A stretch of DNA of 64,000 nucleotides, from positions 248,001 through 312,000 of the forward strand of contig NZ_CP128233.1 of the NCBI RefSeq assembly GCF_030344915.1, in the 5' to 3' direction. The DNA is from Neopusillimonas aromaticivorans (lineage in GTDB: Bacteria; Pseudomonadota; Gammaproteobacteria; Burkholderiales; Burkholderiaceae_B). Both the position numbers and the translations under genes were made by a program. Below the pieces are notes generated by a model. That model was not told the DNA's origin. It saw nothing but the letters and a program-made list of their open reading frames with translations, and ran no database searches. Each line of letters starts with the position of its first letter. The first letter of the stretch is position 1. This document shows positions 49,837 to 60,890 of this stretch, piece after piece.

Positions 49837-52550
49837 TTAATGAGCCTGCTCCCAGTTCGGGCCAACCCCACTTCGGCGACCAGGGCACCGCCAACTCTGC
49901 CACATTGCACATCAGGCCTGGCAGCCGGGCCACCAACAGGTCGACTTCAGCATCCGGCACTTCAAACACCAGTTCATCGTGCACTTGCATGACCATGCGC
50001 GTGCTTAGTTTTTCGTGCTCAAGCCAACGCTGCACAGCCACCATGGCCATCTTGATCAGGTCGGCCGCCGTACCCTGCATGGGCGCGTTGATGGCGGCTC
50101 GTTCAGCAGCCGCACGTCGAGGGCCTTTCGAGCCTTTGATGTCAGGCAACCATAGGCGACGACCGAATACGGTTTCGACATAGCCTTGTTCATCGGCCCT
50201 GACCCGGGTCTCTTCCATATAGCGCGCCACTCCGGGGTAACGTGCAAAATACCGGTCAATATACGATTTGGCCGCATCCCGGGTAATGCCCAGCGCGCTG
50301 GCCAGGCCAAATTCACCCATACCGTAGATCAGACCGAAATTGATGGCCTTGGCCGAACGACGCTGTTCGGACGTCACCGCCTCAAGTTCAACCCCGAAAA
50401 TTTCTGCGGCGGTTGCCCGGTGAATATCCTGCCCCTGCGCAAATGCACTCTGCATGCCCGCATCACCCGACACGTGGGCCATGACACGCAACTCGATTTG
50501 CGAGTAGTCAGCTGAGACGATCTTGCCTTCGGGTGCTACAAACGCCGTACGAACACGTCGCCCTTCTGCCGTGCGAACCGGAATATTCTGCAGATTCGGA
50601 TCGGACGACGCCAGCCGCCCGGTGATGACCGCCGCCTGCGAATAACGCGTGTGAACCCGACCGGTCGACGGATTGATCATTTTGGGTAACTTGTCGGTAT
50701 ACGTGGATTTCAGCTTCGCCAGGCCACGGTATTCAAGCAGCACTTGCGGCAAGGGGTAATCTTGTGCCAGCTTCGTCAGCACATCCTCATCCGTTGACGG
50801 CGCACCGCCCGCCGTCTTGCGCACCACCGGCAACTGCATGCGTTCGAACAGTATTTCACCCAGCTGTTTGGGGAATTGAGATTGAACGGCTGACCCGCCA
50901 GTTCATAGGCCCGCGACTCAAGCGCATTCAACTGCAGGCCCAGCTCGTGACTTTGCCGCGCCAGCACCTGCGCATCAATCATGACGCCGTTGCGTTCAAT
51001 GGTGGTCAGTACATCAGAGACCTGTACTTCAAGCCGATAGACCGTCTCAAGCTTTTCATCGGCAGCAACCTTGGGTCGCAATACACTGTGCAACTGCCAC
51101 GTGAAGTCAGCATCCTCACAACCATAGAACGCGGCCTTTTCTACCTCGACTTCGTCAAACCCGATCTGTTTGGCCCCCTTCCCGCAGATGGACTCGTAAC
51201 TGACGCCTTTGCGGCCCAACCAACGCTCACCCAGCTCTTCCAGGTTGACACGACGATGTGACTCAAGGACATAGGCCTGAAGCATGGTGTCCTCGGTAAT
51301 GCCCGCCACCCGAATGCCATGATTCATGAAGACATGCGCATCGTATTTGGCATTGTGGAACAGCTTGGCTGCAGTGGCATCTTCAAGCCAGGGCGCAAAC
51401 GCTCAAGCACATCATCACGCGGCAACTGAACGACATTGTCAGGGCCTCGATGGGCAACCGGTATATAACAGGCCTGCCCTGCCTTCACCGAGAACGACAC
51501 CCCGACCAGCCGGGCCTGCATGGGGTCAAGCGCTGTCGTTTCGGTATCAACGGCCACCAGATCAGCCCCTTTGATGCGTTCAAGCCATTGCTCGAATTGC
51601 GACCAGTCGAGAATGGTGTCGTACTCCACTTCGGCCGGTGGTGCCGGTGGGTCGACGGCCACACGACTGTCTTGTTCAGGTACGCGTTCCTGGTCACCCG
51701 ACAGCTCGCGCAGCCAGGTCCGAAAGCCATACTCGTCATACAGTTTAATCAAAGCATTCCGGTCGACAGGGCGCGGTGAAAGATCAGACAGGTCATCGGA
51801 GAGAAACGGAATTTCGCAATCAAGCTTGATCGTGACAAGCTGACGGGTCATGTCAAAATCAGGAATCGCCTCGCGCAGGTTTTGCCCCGCCACCCCTTTG
51901 ATCTTGTCGGCATTGCGCACCAGTTCCTCAATCGATCCGTATTCGTTCAACCACTTGGCCGCCGTTTTTGGCCCGACTTTTTTAACCCCGGGGATATTGT
52001 CGACGGTATCCCCCGTCAGCATCAGAAAATCAATGATCTGGTCAGGTCGGACACCGAATTTCTCAATAACGCCAGCCACATCCTGACGCCCGCCGTTCAT
52101 GGTGTTGACCAGTTCAACATGCTCATTGACCAGTTGTGCCAGATCTTTGTCACCCGTAGAAATGATGGTGTGCACACCCTCGCGCTCGGCACGTCGGGCC
52201 AAGGTGCCAATGATGTCATCGGCCTCAACGCCGGACACCGACAGCACAGGCCAGCCCAGAGCGGTCACCGCCTGATGAATAGGCTCGATCTGGGACGCCA
52301 GTTCGTCGGGCATGGACGGACGATGACCTTTGTAGTCGGGGTAAATATCATCCCGGAAGGTGCCGCCCTTTGCATCAAACACGCAAGCCAGATAATCGGC
52401 GTTATAGTCGTGGGGCAGTCGGCGTAACATTGATATGACACCATATAAGGCCCCGGTAGGCTGTCCTTTGGCGTTACGCAAATCGGGCAGTGCGTGAAAC
52501 GCCCTGTACAGGTAACTGGAGCCATCAACAAGCAACAAGGTTTTTTTCAT
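49837..52550 (-). CDS. polA: DNA polymerase I (four frameshifts)
   Basis: Repair and Okazaki-fragment polymerase, 905 residues when repaired. 5' nuclease domain starts KKTLLLVDGSSYLYRAFHAL; the 3'-5' exonuclease keeps AVDTETTALD near residue 336; polymerase motifs are VSADYSQIELRVMAH, KAINFGLIYGMGEFG and MQVHDELVFEV. Breaks: 51391-51393 (G3), 50870-50873 (G4), 49883-49885 (G3) and 49866-49869 (C4). The last two rewrite the C-terminus; the correct end is VPLVAEVGVGPNWEQAH at TAA 49839-49837. The ATG shares two bases with the divergent LOG-family ATG and has no visible ribosome site. Confidence 0.94.
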
Positions 52551-53228
52551 GAGTCGCAATAAAGTAATTCGTATGCCGGTGTCCCGGCAGATCCCCGTGA
52601 TTATGTCAGAGATGCAGGCCGCTGCCGATGTCCTTCAGGACATCGGCTGGGGTGTCAGTGTCTTTGGAAGTGCCCGTATTAAACCAGAATCACCCTGGTA
52701 TGCCCTGGCCGAGGCTGTAGGCCAGCGCCTGGCGAACGCAGGGCTGCCGGTCATTGCCGGCGGCGGGCCCGGCATCATGGAAGCCGCCAATAAGGGCGCG
52801 TTCAATGCCGGTGGCCAGAGCATCGGCCTGAACATCAAGCTGCCCCATGAAACCAAAAACAATATGTTCCAGACACACAGCCTTGAGTTTGAATACTTCT
52901 ATTCACGCAAGGCCACTTTTTTATGCACAGTGCGGCCTACATTGCCCTTCCGGGCGGTTTCGGCACACTGGACGAACTGTTCGAGGTCTTGACCCTGATT
53001 CAAACCGGAAAAATTCCGGCAGCGCCGGTCGTCTTGATGGGCACAGCGTACTGGGTCGGCCTGATCGACTGGATCAAGACCGAAGTTGAAACCAGCGGGC
53101 TGATCGGCCCGAACGACATCGACCTCATGGTACTGACCGACGATGTCGATGAAGCCATGCGCTGCATCGAATCGTTCATCCGCAACAAAGCAGATGAGCT
53201 GGGCTACGAAGCCATCATTCCGGAATAA
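52549..53228 (+). CDS. LOG-family protein / nucleotide monophosphate nucleosidase-like (one frameshift)
   Basis: Rossmann-fold protein of 226 residues in the LOG (lysine-decarboxylase-like) family; characterised members cleave the base from nucleoside 5'-monophosphates or activate cytokinins. Motifs: VIAGGGPGIMEAANKGA near residue 65 and ALPGGFGTLDELFEV near residue 128, the PGGxGTxxE signature. One base is missing in the T6 run at 52917-52922 (SRKATFFMHSAAYIA expected). The start ATG follows AAGG at eight bases but overlaps the polA start on the other strand. The exact substrate is unknown. Confidence 0.88.
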
Positions 53229-53284
53229 ACCACGTCGCACCTGGCCAGACGCAGGGCAAACTGCTTGGAAAGCGCCAATAGGGC

Positions 53285-53346
53285 GCTGCTGATACCAACA
53301 GACCCCGCTGCCGCAAAGGCAAACGGGGTCTGTTGGTATCAGCAGC
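53285..53346. terminator. Long inverted repeat between the LOG gene and typA
   Basis: Perfect 23-base arms (53285-53307 and 53324-53346) around a 16-base loop. The arm contains GATACCAACAGACCCCG. It lies between two convergent genes and probably ends both transcripts, but no U-tract flanks it, so a different role is possible. Confidence 0.55.
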
Positions 53347-53391
53347 CCACGCGTCAACGAGGGCTATCTTGCACGGCCGATATGGCCGGGA

Positions 53392-55214
53392 TCAGACGGC
53401 ACCTTCACGCGACATGCGGCGACGCTCGTGCTCTTGCAGGTAACGCTTGCGCAAGCGGATCGACTTCGGTGTGACCTCGACCAGTTCATCATCAGAAATA
53501 AACTCGACGGCATATTCGAGTGTAAGCTTGATCGGTGTCACCAGATCAATGTGTTCGTCCTTGCTGGTCGTACGAATATTTGTGAGCTTCTTTTCTTTGG
53601 TGGGATTAACCACCAGGTCATTGTCACGGCTGTGGATGCCGATGATCATACCTTCGTACAACGGCTCGCCGGGGCTGACAAACATGCGGCCACGATCCTG
53701 CAGTTTCCACAAGGCGTACGCAACCGCATTGCCATCATCCTGACTGATCAACACACCGTTACGACGCTCACCGACGCCACCCTCACGCATCGGTGCGTAA
53801 TCATCAAAAATGTGACTCATCAGGCCTGTACCACGGGTCAGCGTCATGAACTCACCCTGAAAACCAATAAGACCACGCGCCGGGATCCGGTATTCAAGGC
53901 GGGTGCGGCCACGACCGTCAGATTGCATGTCGTTGAGATCGCCCTTGCGACGCCCCAGCTCTTCCATGACACCGCCCTGATGGGCTTCCTCGACGTCAAC
54001 AGTCAACAGCTCAAATGGCTCCATCTTGACGCCATCAATTTCCTTGAGCAGTACCTGCGGGCGCGAAACAGCCAGCTCGTAACCTTCACGGCGCATATTT
54101 TCGAGCAAGATGGTCAGGTGCAACTCACCGCGGCCACGCAATTCAAAGACCATATCGTCGTCGGTAGGATTCATCCGCAGGGCCACATTCGACTTGAGCT
54201 CAAGCTCAAGGCGATCACGCAACTGACGACTGGTCACAAACTTGCCTTCACGACCCGCCAAGGGGGACGAATTGACCATAAAGTTCATGGTCAGGGTGGG
54301 CTCATCGATGCGCAACAGCGGCAAGGCTTCCTGGGCATTCGGATCAAGAATCGTGCACCCGATACCAATCTCGTCAATGCCGTTGATAAGTACGATGTCG
54401 CCAGCTTGCGCCTCGTCGACCAGCTCACGTTCGAGGCCCTTGAACTTGAGCACCTGATTGATGCGTCCTTTGATGGGTTCGCCATCCGGACCGAACTTGA
54501 TTACGACGTCCTGACCGGCACGCACGCGCCCACGATTGACACGGCCGATACCGATCTTGCCCACATAGCTGCTGTAGTCCATTGAAATGACCTGCAATTG
54601 CAGCGGCGCGTCTGGATCGTCTTCACGTTGCGGAACGTTCTTGATGATAGCCTCGAACAACGGACGCATATCACCCTCACGAACATCGGGGCTCAAGCCT
54701 GCGTAACCGGACAAACCGGATGCGTACACAATGGGGAAATCAAGTTGCTCTTCCGTCGCACCCAACTTGTCGAACAGGTCGAACGTCGCATTGATCACAT
54801 GGTCAATACGCGCACCCGGACGGTCAACCTTGTTGACCACCACGATGGGCTTCAGGCCCAAAGCAAGTGCCTTGCGTGTCACGAAACGGGTTTGAGGCAT
54901 CGGACCCTCAACCGCATCCACCAGCAACAACACGCCATCGACCATCGACAAAACGCGCTCAACCTCGCCGCCGAAGTCCGCGTGCCCAGGGTGTCAATAA
55001 TATTGATGTGGGTGCCTTCATACTCGACCGCACAGTTCTTGGACAAGATGGTAATGCCACGTTCACGCTCGATATCACCCGAGTCCATGACGCGTTCGGA
55101 AATTTGCTGATTGTCCCGGAACGTACCGGCCTGACGTAACAACTGGTCAACCAGGGCCGTTTTACCGTGGTCGACGTGGGCAATAATTGCCACATTGCGC
55201 AATGCGCGACTCAT
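53392..55214 (-). CDS. typA: Ribosome-associated GTPase TypA/BipA (one frameshift)
   Basis: Translation-factor GTPase that acts on ribosome assembly and stress adaptation, 607 residues when repaired. G1 AHVDHGKTALVDQLL, G3 IDTPGHADFGGEVERV, G4 VVNKVDRPGA, then EF-G-like domains and the BipA C-terminal domain (THE end RKRYLQEHERRR). One base is missing in the G3 run at 54989-54991, inside the G3 motif. The start overlaps the truB stop as ATGA. Confidence 0.95.
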
Positions 55215-55966
55215 AACTGTTCATCCTTTTGTTGAGCACCTGCAGGCAGCAGACCGGCAGGTAAATTGTCTGGCGCAATCAGGACCGAAACCGGATCCGA
55301 CATTGACTGCAGGGCATCAAGCGCCACTGCATCATCAATGCTGAAAGGCCCGACAGCCGTCCGACGCAAGGCCACAAGGTGTGCGCCACACCCGATAGCC
55401 CGGCCAATATCTTGTGCAAGTGTACGAATGTACGTACCTTTGCTGCAATGCACCGACAAGCGGGCCTGGCGCCCGTCGAATGCCATGAGTTGCAAGTCGT
55501 GAATGGTGACCCTGCGTGGCTCGCGTTCAAGCTCGATACCCTCGCGGGCATACTTGTACAGAGGTTTGCCATCGCGCTTGAGCGCCGAATACATGGGAGG
55601 GATCTGCAGGATCTCACCCCTGAAGGCAGGCAGTACCGCCTCAAGGGCGTCACGATCAATACCCTGAAAGCCATCAACCTTGGTGACCACATTACCCGTC
55701 AGATCACCAGAGTCTGTTTCTTCTCCGAAGGCCAGCGTTGCCTCGTACACCTTGTCGGCATCCAGCATGGCACCGGCAATTTTCGTCGTACGGCCAAAAC
55801 AGCAAATCAGCAAACCCGTGGCAAACGGATCGAGCGTACCGGTATGACCGGCCTTGCGCGCATCAAGTGTACGCTTGGCACGTTGCAGCGCGTGGTTGCT
55901 GGACAAACCCTCGGGTTTGTCAAGCAACAGGACGCCATCGAGCAGTTGCCCGCGTCGTGAAGCCAT
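55211..55966 (-). CDS. truB: tRNA pseudouridine-55 synthase
   Basis: Makes pseudouridine 55 in the T-loop of tRNAs, 251 residues, intact. Active-site block KAGHTGTLDPFATGLL near residue 41 with the catalytic Asp; YSALKRDGKPLYKYAREG follows. The start MASRRGQLLDGVLLLDKPEG lies only 15 bases after a terminator-like hairpin at the rbfA end. Longer in-frame starts reach into rbfA and are rejected. Confidence 0.94.
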   Translation of the reverse strand: MASRRGQLLDGVLLLDKPEGLSSNHALQRAKRTLDARKAGHTGTLDPFATGLLICCFGRTTKIAGAMLDADKVYEATLAFGEETDSGDLTGNVVTKVDGFQGIDRDALEAVLPAFRGEILQIPPMYSALKRDGKPLYKYAREGIELEREPRRVTIHDLQLMAFDGRQARLSVHCSKGTYIRTLAQDIGRAIGCGAHLVALRRTAVGPFSIDDAVALDALQSMSDPVSVLIAPDNLPAGLLPAGAQQKDEQL

Positions 55967-55981
55967 CGTCAAGGATCTCTT

Positions 55982-56007
55982 AAAAAACGACAGCCCCTCA
56001 GGGCTGT
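55982..56007 (-). terminator. Intrinsic terminator spanning the rbfA stop codon
   Basis: Minus-strand ACAGCCC-TGAG-GGGCTGT followed by CG and six T. The loop TGAG contains the rbfA stop codon TGA (56000-55998). The T run ends 15 bases before the truB start, so truB and typA either have read-through transcription or another promoter. Confidence 0.7.
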
Positions 56008-56408
56008 TCGTCAGGTTCTTCGGGTGCGGCAGAGCGGGCCGACTGGCCCTGGGGTGCGTTTGCCTGGTCAATAAGCTGCGACAAGGCCAGCCCGCGCGCG
56101 AGCTGGTCGTCGTGATGGAAGTGCAAGGTCGGCACAGTATGAATGTGCAACATCTTGAAAAGCAGGGAGTGAAGCCAACCCGCCTTGTCCCGAAGGGCTT
56201 CAAGCGCAACATCGGGCTCAGCCCCCATGACGGTAAAGTACACCTTGGCATGGGCGTAATCGGCAGAAAGCTCTACACCTGTCAGGGTAATGAGACCGGC
56301 ACGGGACACATCCAGCTCGCGCTGGATGAGCACAGCCAGATCTTTCTGGATCTGGTCAGCCAGGCGCGTATTACGCCCGGATACAGCCTTGGATTTGTGA
56401 CGCCCCAT
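55998..56408 (-). CDS. rbfA: Ribosome-binding factor A
   Basis: KH-fold factor for 16S rRNA 5' end maturation and cold adaptation, 136 residues, intact. The block NTRLADQIQKDLAVLIQREL opens the fold and DYAHAKVYFTVMG follows; the C-terminus is a Gln/Ala/Glu-rich tail. It starts two bases after the infB stop, and its stop codon lies in the loop of a terminator. Confidence 0.93.
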   Translation of the reverse strand: MGRHKSKAVSGRNTRLADQIQKDLAVLIQRELDVSRAGLITLTGVELSADYAHAKVYFTVMGAEPDVALEALRDKAGWLHSLLFKMLHIHTVPTLHFHHDDQLARGLALSQLIDQANAPQGQSARSAAPEEPDEQP

Positions 56409-56410
56409 GC

Positions 56411-59335
56411 TTACAGTGTCCGTGCAATTTCTTTGATTTCGAAGACTTCAAGCTGGTCGCCCACTTCGATATCAACATTACCCTTGAGGGTAATACCGCA
56501 ATCGAAGCCAGCCTTGACTTCCTTGACGTCGTCTTTGAAACGACGCAACGAATCGATACCGCCTGTCCAGACCACAACGTTGTTGCGAACCAGACGAACC
56601 TGGGAGTCTCGACGAACCAAACCATCGGTCACCATACAACCGGCAATATTGCCGACCTTCGAGATGGTGTAAACCTCGCGAATATCGACCGAACCAATGA
56701 CTTCCTCGCGCTTTTCGGGTGCCAGCATACCGGACATGGCGTTGCGGACATCGTCAATGGCGTCGTAAATAATGTTGTAGTACCGCAGGTCGATACCGTT
56801 GGTTTCAGCCAGTTTCTTGGCGCTTTGTTCAGCGCGTACGTTAAAGCCGATGATGACGGCATTGGAGGCAATGGCGAGGTTGACATCGCTTTCGGAGATG
56901 CCACCCACCGCCGCATGAACCACCTGAACACGCACTTCGTCGGTAGACAACTTGAGCAGCGACTGCACCAGGGCTTCTTGCGAACCCTGCACATCGGTCT
57001 TGACAATAAGCGCCAGCGTTTGTGTACCTTCGCCCAGGTTGTCGAACATGGACTCGAGCTTGGCGGCCTGCTGACGTGCCAGTTTGACATCGCGAAACTT
57101 GCCTTGACGGAACAAGGCAATTTCGCGTGCCTTGCGCTCGTCGGCCATGCCAATGACTTCATCACCAGCGGACGGAACCTCGGTCAGGCCCTGGATTTCA
57201 ACCGGTGTAGAAGGACCTGCCGTGGTAATCGGCTTGCCATTCTCATTGAGCATGGCACGGACACGACCATAACTGGCACCTGCCAGCACCGAGTCGCCGC
57301 GCGACAGGGTACCGCTTTGAACCAGAATGGTGGCCACTGGACCACGACCCTTGTCAAGACGAGCTTCAATCACAATGCCTTTGGCAGGGGCTTCGACAGG
57401 CGCCTTGAGCTCGAGAATTTCGGCCTGAAGCAATACGTTCTCGAGCAAATCATCAATGCCCTGACCCGTTTTGGCAGACACAGGCACAAACGGAACATCA
57501 CCGCCATATTCTTCGGGTACAACCTCTTCTGCCACCAGCTCTTGCTTGACACGCTCGGGGTTCGCATCGGGTTTGTCGATTTTGTTGATCGCGACAACCA
57601 GGGGAACACCTGCCGCCTTGGCATGATGGATGGCCTCTTTGGTTTGCGGCATCACGCCGTCGTCGGAAGCCACCACCAGAATGACAATATCGGTAGCCTG
57701 CGCGCCACGTGCACGCATGGCGGTAAACGCTTCGTGCCCCGGAGTGTCAAGGAAGGTCACCATACCGCGATCGGTTTTGACGCTGTACGCACCAATGTGC
57801 TGGGTAATGCCACCGGCTTCACCCGACGCCACCTTGGCACGACGGATGTAATCGAGCAACGACGTTTTACCATGGTCAACGTGACCCATCACGGTAACTA
57901 CCGGTGCACGCGGCAGGGCTTCAACCTGGACATCGGCCTCGGAGGTGTCGAGGAATGCCTCGGGATCGTCGAGCTTGGCGGCAATTGCCGTATGACCCAG
58001 CTCTTCGACGACGATCATGGCTGTTTCCTGATCAAGCACCTGGTTGATGGTAACCATCTGGCCCAATTTCATCAGGTGCTTGATAACCTCGGCTGCCTTG
58101 ACGGCCATTTTGTGAGCCAGATCGGCCACACTGATGGTTTCAGGCACGTGAACTTCACGCGCAATGAATTCAACAACCTGGGGCTGACGCTGCTCGGCAC
58201 TGGGACTGTCGACCATTACGACCACGGCCTGTCTTGCCAGCCTTGCCACCTGCACGCCATCCGTCACGAGCCGCCGGCGCTGCATCGGCCTTGGCCTGAG
58301 GCTTCTTGCGACTGCCATCATCCACCCAGGCACCGGTACCTTCTGTGGCACGTGCCGGTTTTTTGACCTCAGCTGTCTTGACGTCTTTTTTGGCCGCTTT
58401 GCCGGCCGGCTTGTGCAGCGTACCACTGATGCCACCCTCATCTTCAGGAGCCTTGAGCACCTTGCGAGGACGATTGAGCATCTGGCGAAGGGCTGCAGCC
58501 TCTGCTTCTGCTGCTTTGCGCGCACGTTCCCGATCGGGATCAACGGCTGGTGCTGCCGATACTGCAGGAGCCGCAGCGCGACGCACCGGGGCTTTATCAG
58601 TGGAACGGGACGGCACAGAAGACTCTGGCTTGACGGCGGCCGGTTTGGCAGCGGCCTCGGGCTCTTTGACGGTAACAGGTTCGGACCGGGATTGTTCTGG
58701 CGCTTTTGGGGTATTTTGTGGCACGGTTTCAGGCTCGACCGCTGTCTGGGCCGGTTTGGCTTCAGCGGCAGGTTCAGATACCGGTTCGGCCGTAGCCTCC
58801 GGTATGGCTTCTACAGGAGTTTCTTTAATTTCAGGGACTTCAGCGACCGGCGCAGGCGAGGGCTCGACGTGTACCGGTTCGGGTGCAGCAACCTCTGGCG
58901 CTGCAACTACAGGAGCAGCCGGGGCAAGGGGTGCCACAGGCACCTCTGCAGGCATAGACACCTCGGGTGCTGCAGCAGACACAAGCGGCTCTTCGCTTGT
59001 CTTGCGAGCGGCCGTTTCAGCCAGCAGTTCAGAGGGTTCGCGCTTGACGAAGACGCGTTTCTTTCGCACCTCGACCTGAATCGTGCGTGACCGCCCCGAG
59101 CCGTCAGCTTGACGGATCTCGGAGGTTTGACGGCGCGTGATCGTGATCTTTTTCCCTCGGGGTTACCACCACCATGCGAACGACGCAACGATTCGAGCAG
59201 CTTCGCCTTGTCTGCATCAGTGACATTGTCGTCGACTGATTTGAGTTCAACGCCTGCGGAGCGCAATTGCTCCAGCAGTACATCTGCAGGCATTTGCAGT
59301 TCAACAGCGAACTGGGCGACGGTGTTACTCGACAT
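56411..59335 (-). CDS. infB: Translation initiation factor IF-2 (two frameshift sites)
   Basis: GTPase that places initiator tRNA on the 30S subunit, about 975 residues. N-terminal IF2-N domain MSSNTVAQFAVELQMPADVL; a long Ala/Pro/Glu-rich linker at residues 110-290; G domain with GHVDHGKTSLLDYI near residue 483, DTPGHEAFTAM and NKIDKPD; C-terminal domains ending EVFEIKEIARTL. The T5 run at 59149-59153 lacks one base (GKKITITRRQTSEIRQ expected). At 58180-58204 the frame moves by the other step: either one base too many or two missing, for example one in each of GGGG 58180-58183 and GGG 58202-58204. Confidence 0.93.
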
Positions 59336-59402
59336 TCGACTCTCTCTTATACGACTACTTCATTCATTAAAAACAACCTTTTGGCGCAACGGGACCCGAA
59401 AA

Positions 59403-60890
59403 TCAGGTTTCATCGTCGGCAAACCAGTGGGCACGGGCCTTCATGATCAGATCGCTGGCAGCCTGTTCGTCGAGCTGGGCGATTTCAGCCAGCTCGTCAG
59501 TGGCCAGTTCGGCCAGATCATCACGGGTGTAGACGTCGTGCTCGGCCAGCTTGGCCGCCAATTCAGGCGACATTCCCTCGAGTTCGAGCATGGCAGGCTC
59601 GGTTTTCTGCACCCGCTCTTCCTGGGCAATAGCCTCGGTGAGCAAGGCATTACGGGCACGGGCACGCAATTCGTTGATGGTTTCCTCATCGAAGGCTTCG
59701 ATTTCGAGCAGTTCCTGGATAGGAACATACGCAATCTCTTCAAGGCCTGTGAACCCCTCGTCAATAAGGATGTCGGCAACTTCTTCGTCGACATCCAGTT
59801 TGCTGATGAACGTTGTGCGCAACTCGGAGCGCTCTTGTTCAAGACGGCTTTGACTTTCTTCGGGCGTCATGATGTTGATCTGCCAACCCGTCAGTTCGGA
59901 GGCCAGACGAACATTCTGACCACGGGCACCAATGGCCTTGGGGAGGTTTTCTTCATCAACAACCACGTCCATTGCGTGTTTGTCTTCATCGACAACAATG
60001 GACTCAACGGTTGCCGGCGCCAGGGCACCGATGACGAATTCGGCGGGATCTTCAGCCCACAACACGATATCAACCTGTTCGCCACCCAGTTCGTTACGGA
60101 CAGCAGTTACCCGCGAACCGCGCATACCGACGCAGGTACCAATAGGATCGATACGCTTGTCGTACGCAATAACAGCAATTTTGGCGCGGACACCCGGATC
60201 ACGGGCAGCCGCCTTGATTTCAAGAAGACCCTGTTCAATTTCAGGGACTTCGTTTTCGAACAACTGCCGGATGAATTCCGGCGCTGTACGCGACAAGATG
60301 ACCTGCTGCCCGCGCGCCGAGTGGTCAACACGAGCGACCCAGGCACGCACGCGGTCACCCACGCGAATGTTTTCTTTGGGGATCATTTCAGAGCGCGGCA
60401 AACGTGCTTCGATCTTGCCGGTTTCGATGATGGCATCACCCTTGTCAATACGCTTGACCGTACCCGAAATGATGTTCTCGCCACGATCGAGGAAGTCGTT
60501 CAGCAACTGCTCGCGCTCGGCGTCGCGGATACGTTGCAAAATGGCCTGTTTGGCAGCCTGCGCACCGATGCGACCAAACTCGACGGGCTCGAGCGGTTCT
60601 TCGATGTATTCACCGACTTCGATGCCAGGCACGAACTCTTGCGCTTCGGAATACAGTTCCTGCTGATCGGGCTCTTGCAAACCGGCCTCGTCGGGCACGA
60701 CCAGCCAACGGCGAAACCCTTCGTGGGAGCCAGTATTGCGATCGATTGACACACGAATGTCGGCGTCTTCCTTGAAACGCTTTTTCATGGCTGACGCCAA
60801 TGCGTTTTCAAGTGCGCTGAAAACAACTTCGCGCTCTACATTTTTTTCACGCGCAAGGGCGTCAACCAACAGAAGAATTTCGCGACTCAT
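59403..60890 (-). CDS. nusA: Transcription termination/antitermination factor NusA
   Basis: RNA-polymerase-bound elongation factor that modulates pausing and intrinsic termination, 495 residues, intact. N-terminal RNAP-binding domain MSREILLLVDALAREKNVER, S1 domain around NIISGTVKRIDKGDAII, two KH domains (GTCVGMRGSRVTAV, KAIGARGQNVRLASEL), and C-terminal acidic repeats found in proteobacterial NusA. The start overlaps the rimP stop as ATGA; infB follows 67 bases later. Confidence 0.96.
   Translation of the reverse strand: MSREILLLVDALAREKNVEREVVFSALENALASAMKKRFKEDADIRVSIDRNTGSHEGFRRWLVVPDEAGLQEPDQQELYSEAQEFVPGIEVGEYIEEPLEPVEFGRIGAQAAKQAILQRIRDAEREQLLNDFLDRGENIISGTVKRIDKGDAIIETGKIEARLPRSEMIPKENIRVGDRVRAWVARVDHSARGQQVILSRTAPEFIRQLFENEVPEIEQGLLEIKAAARDPGVRAKIAVIAYDKRIDPIGTCVGMRGSRVTAVRNELGGEQVDIVLWAEDPAEFVIGALAPATVESIVVDEDKHAMDVVVDEENLPKAIGARGQNVRLASELTGWQINIMTPEESQSRLEQERSELRTTFISKLDVDEEVADILIDEGFTGLEEIAYVPIQELLEIEAFDEETINELRARARNALLTEAIAQEERVQKTEPAMLELEGMSPELAAKLAEHDVYTRDDLAELATDELAEIAQLDEQAASDLIMKARAHWFADDET

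Noticed and set aside
56825..60749. Long plus-strand open frames (513 and 546 codons) opposite infB and nusA
   Set aside because: They are antisense to conserved genes, have no family-like sequence and no ribosome site; such frames are common opposite GC-rich, biased genes.
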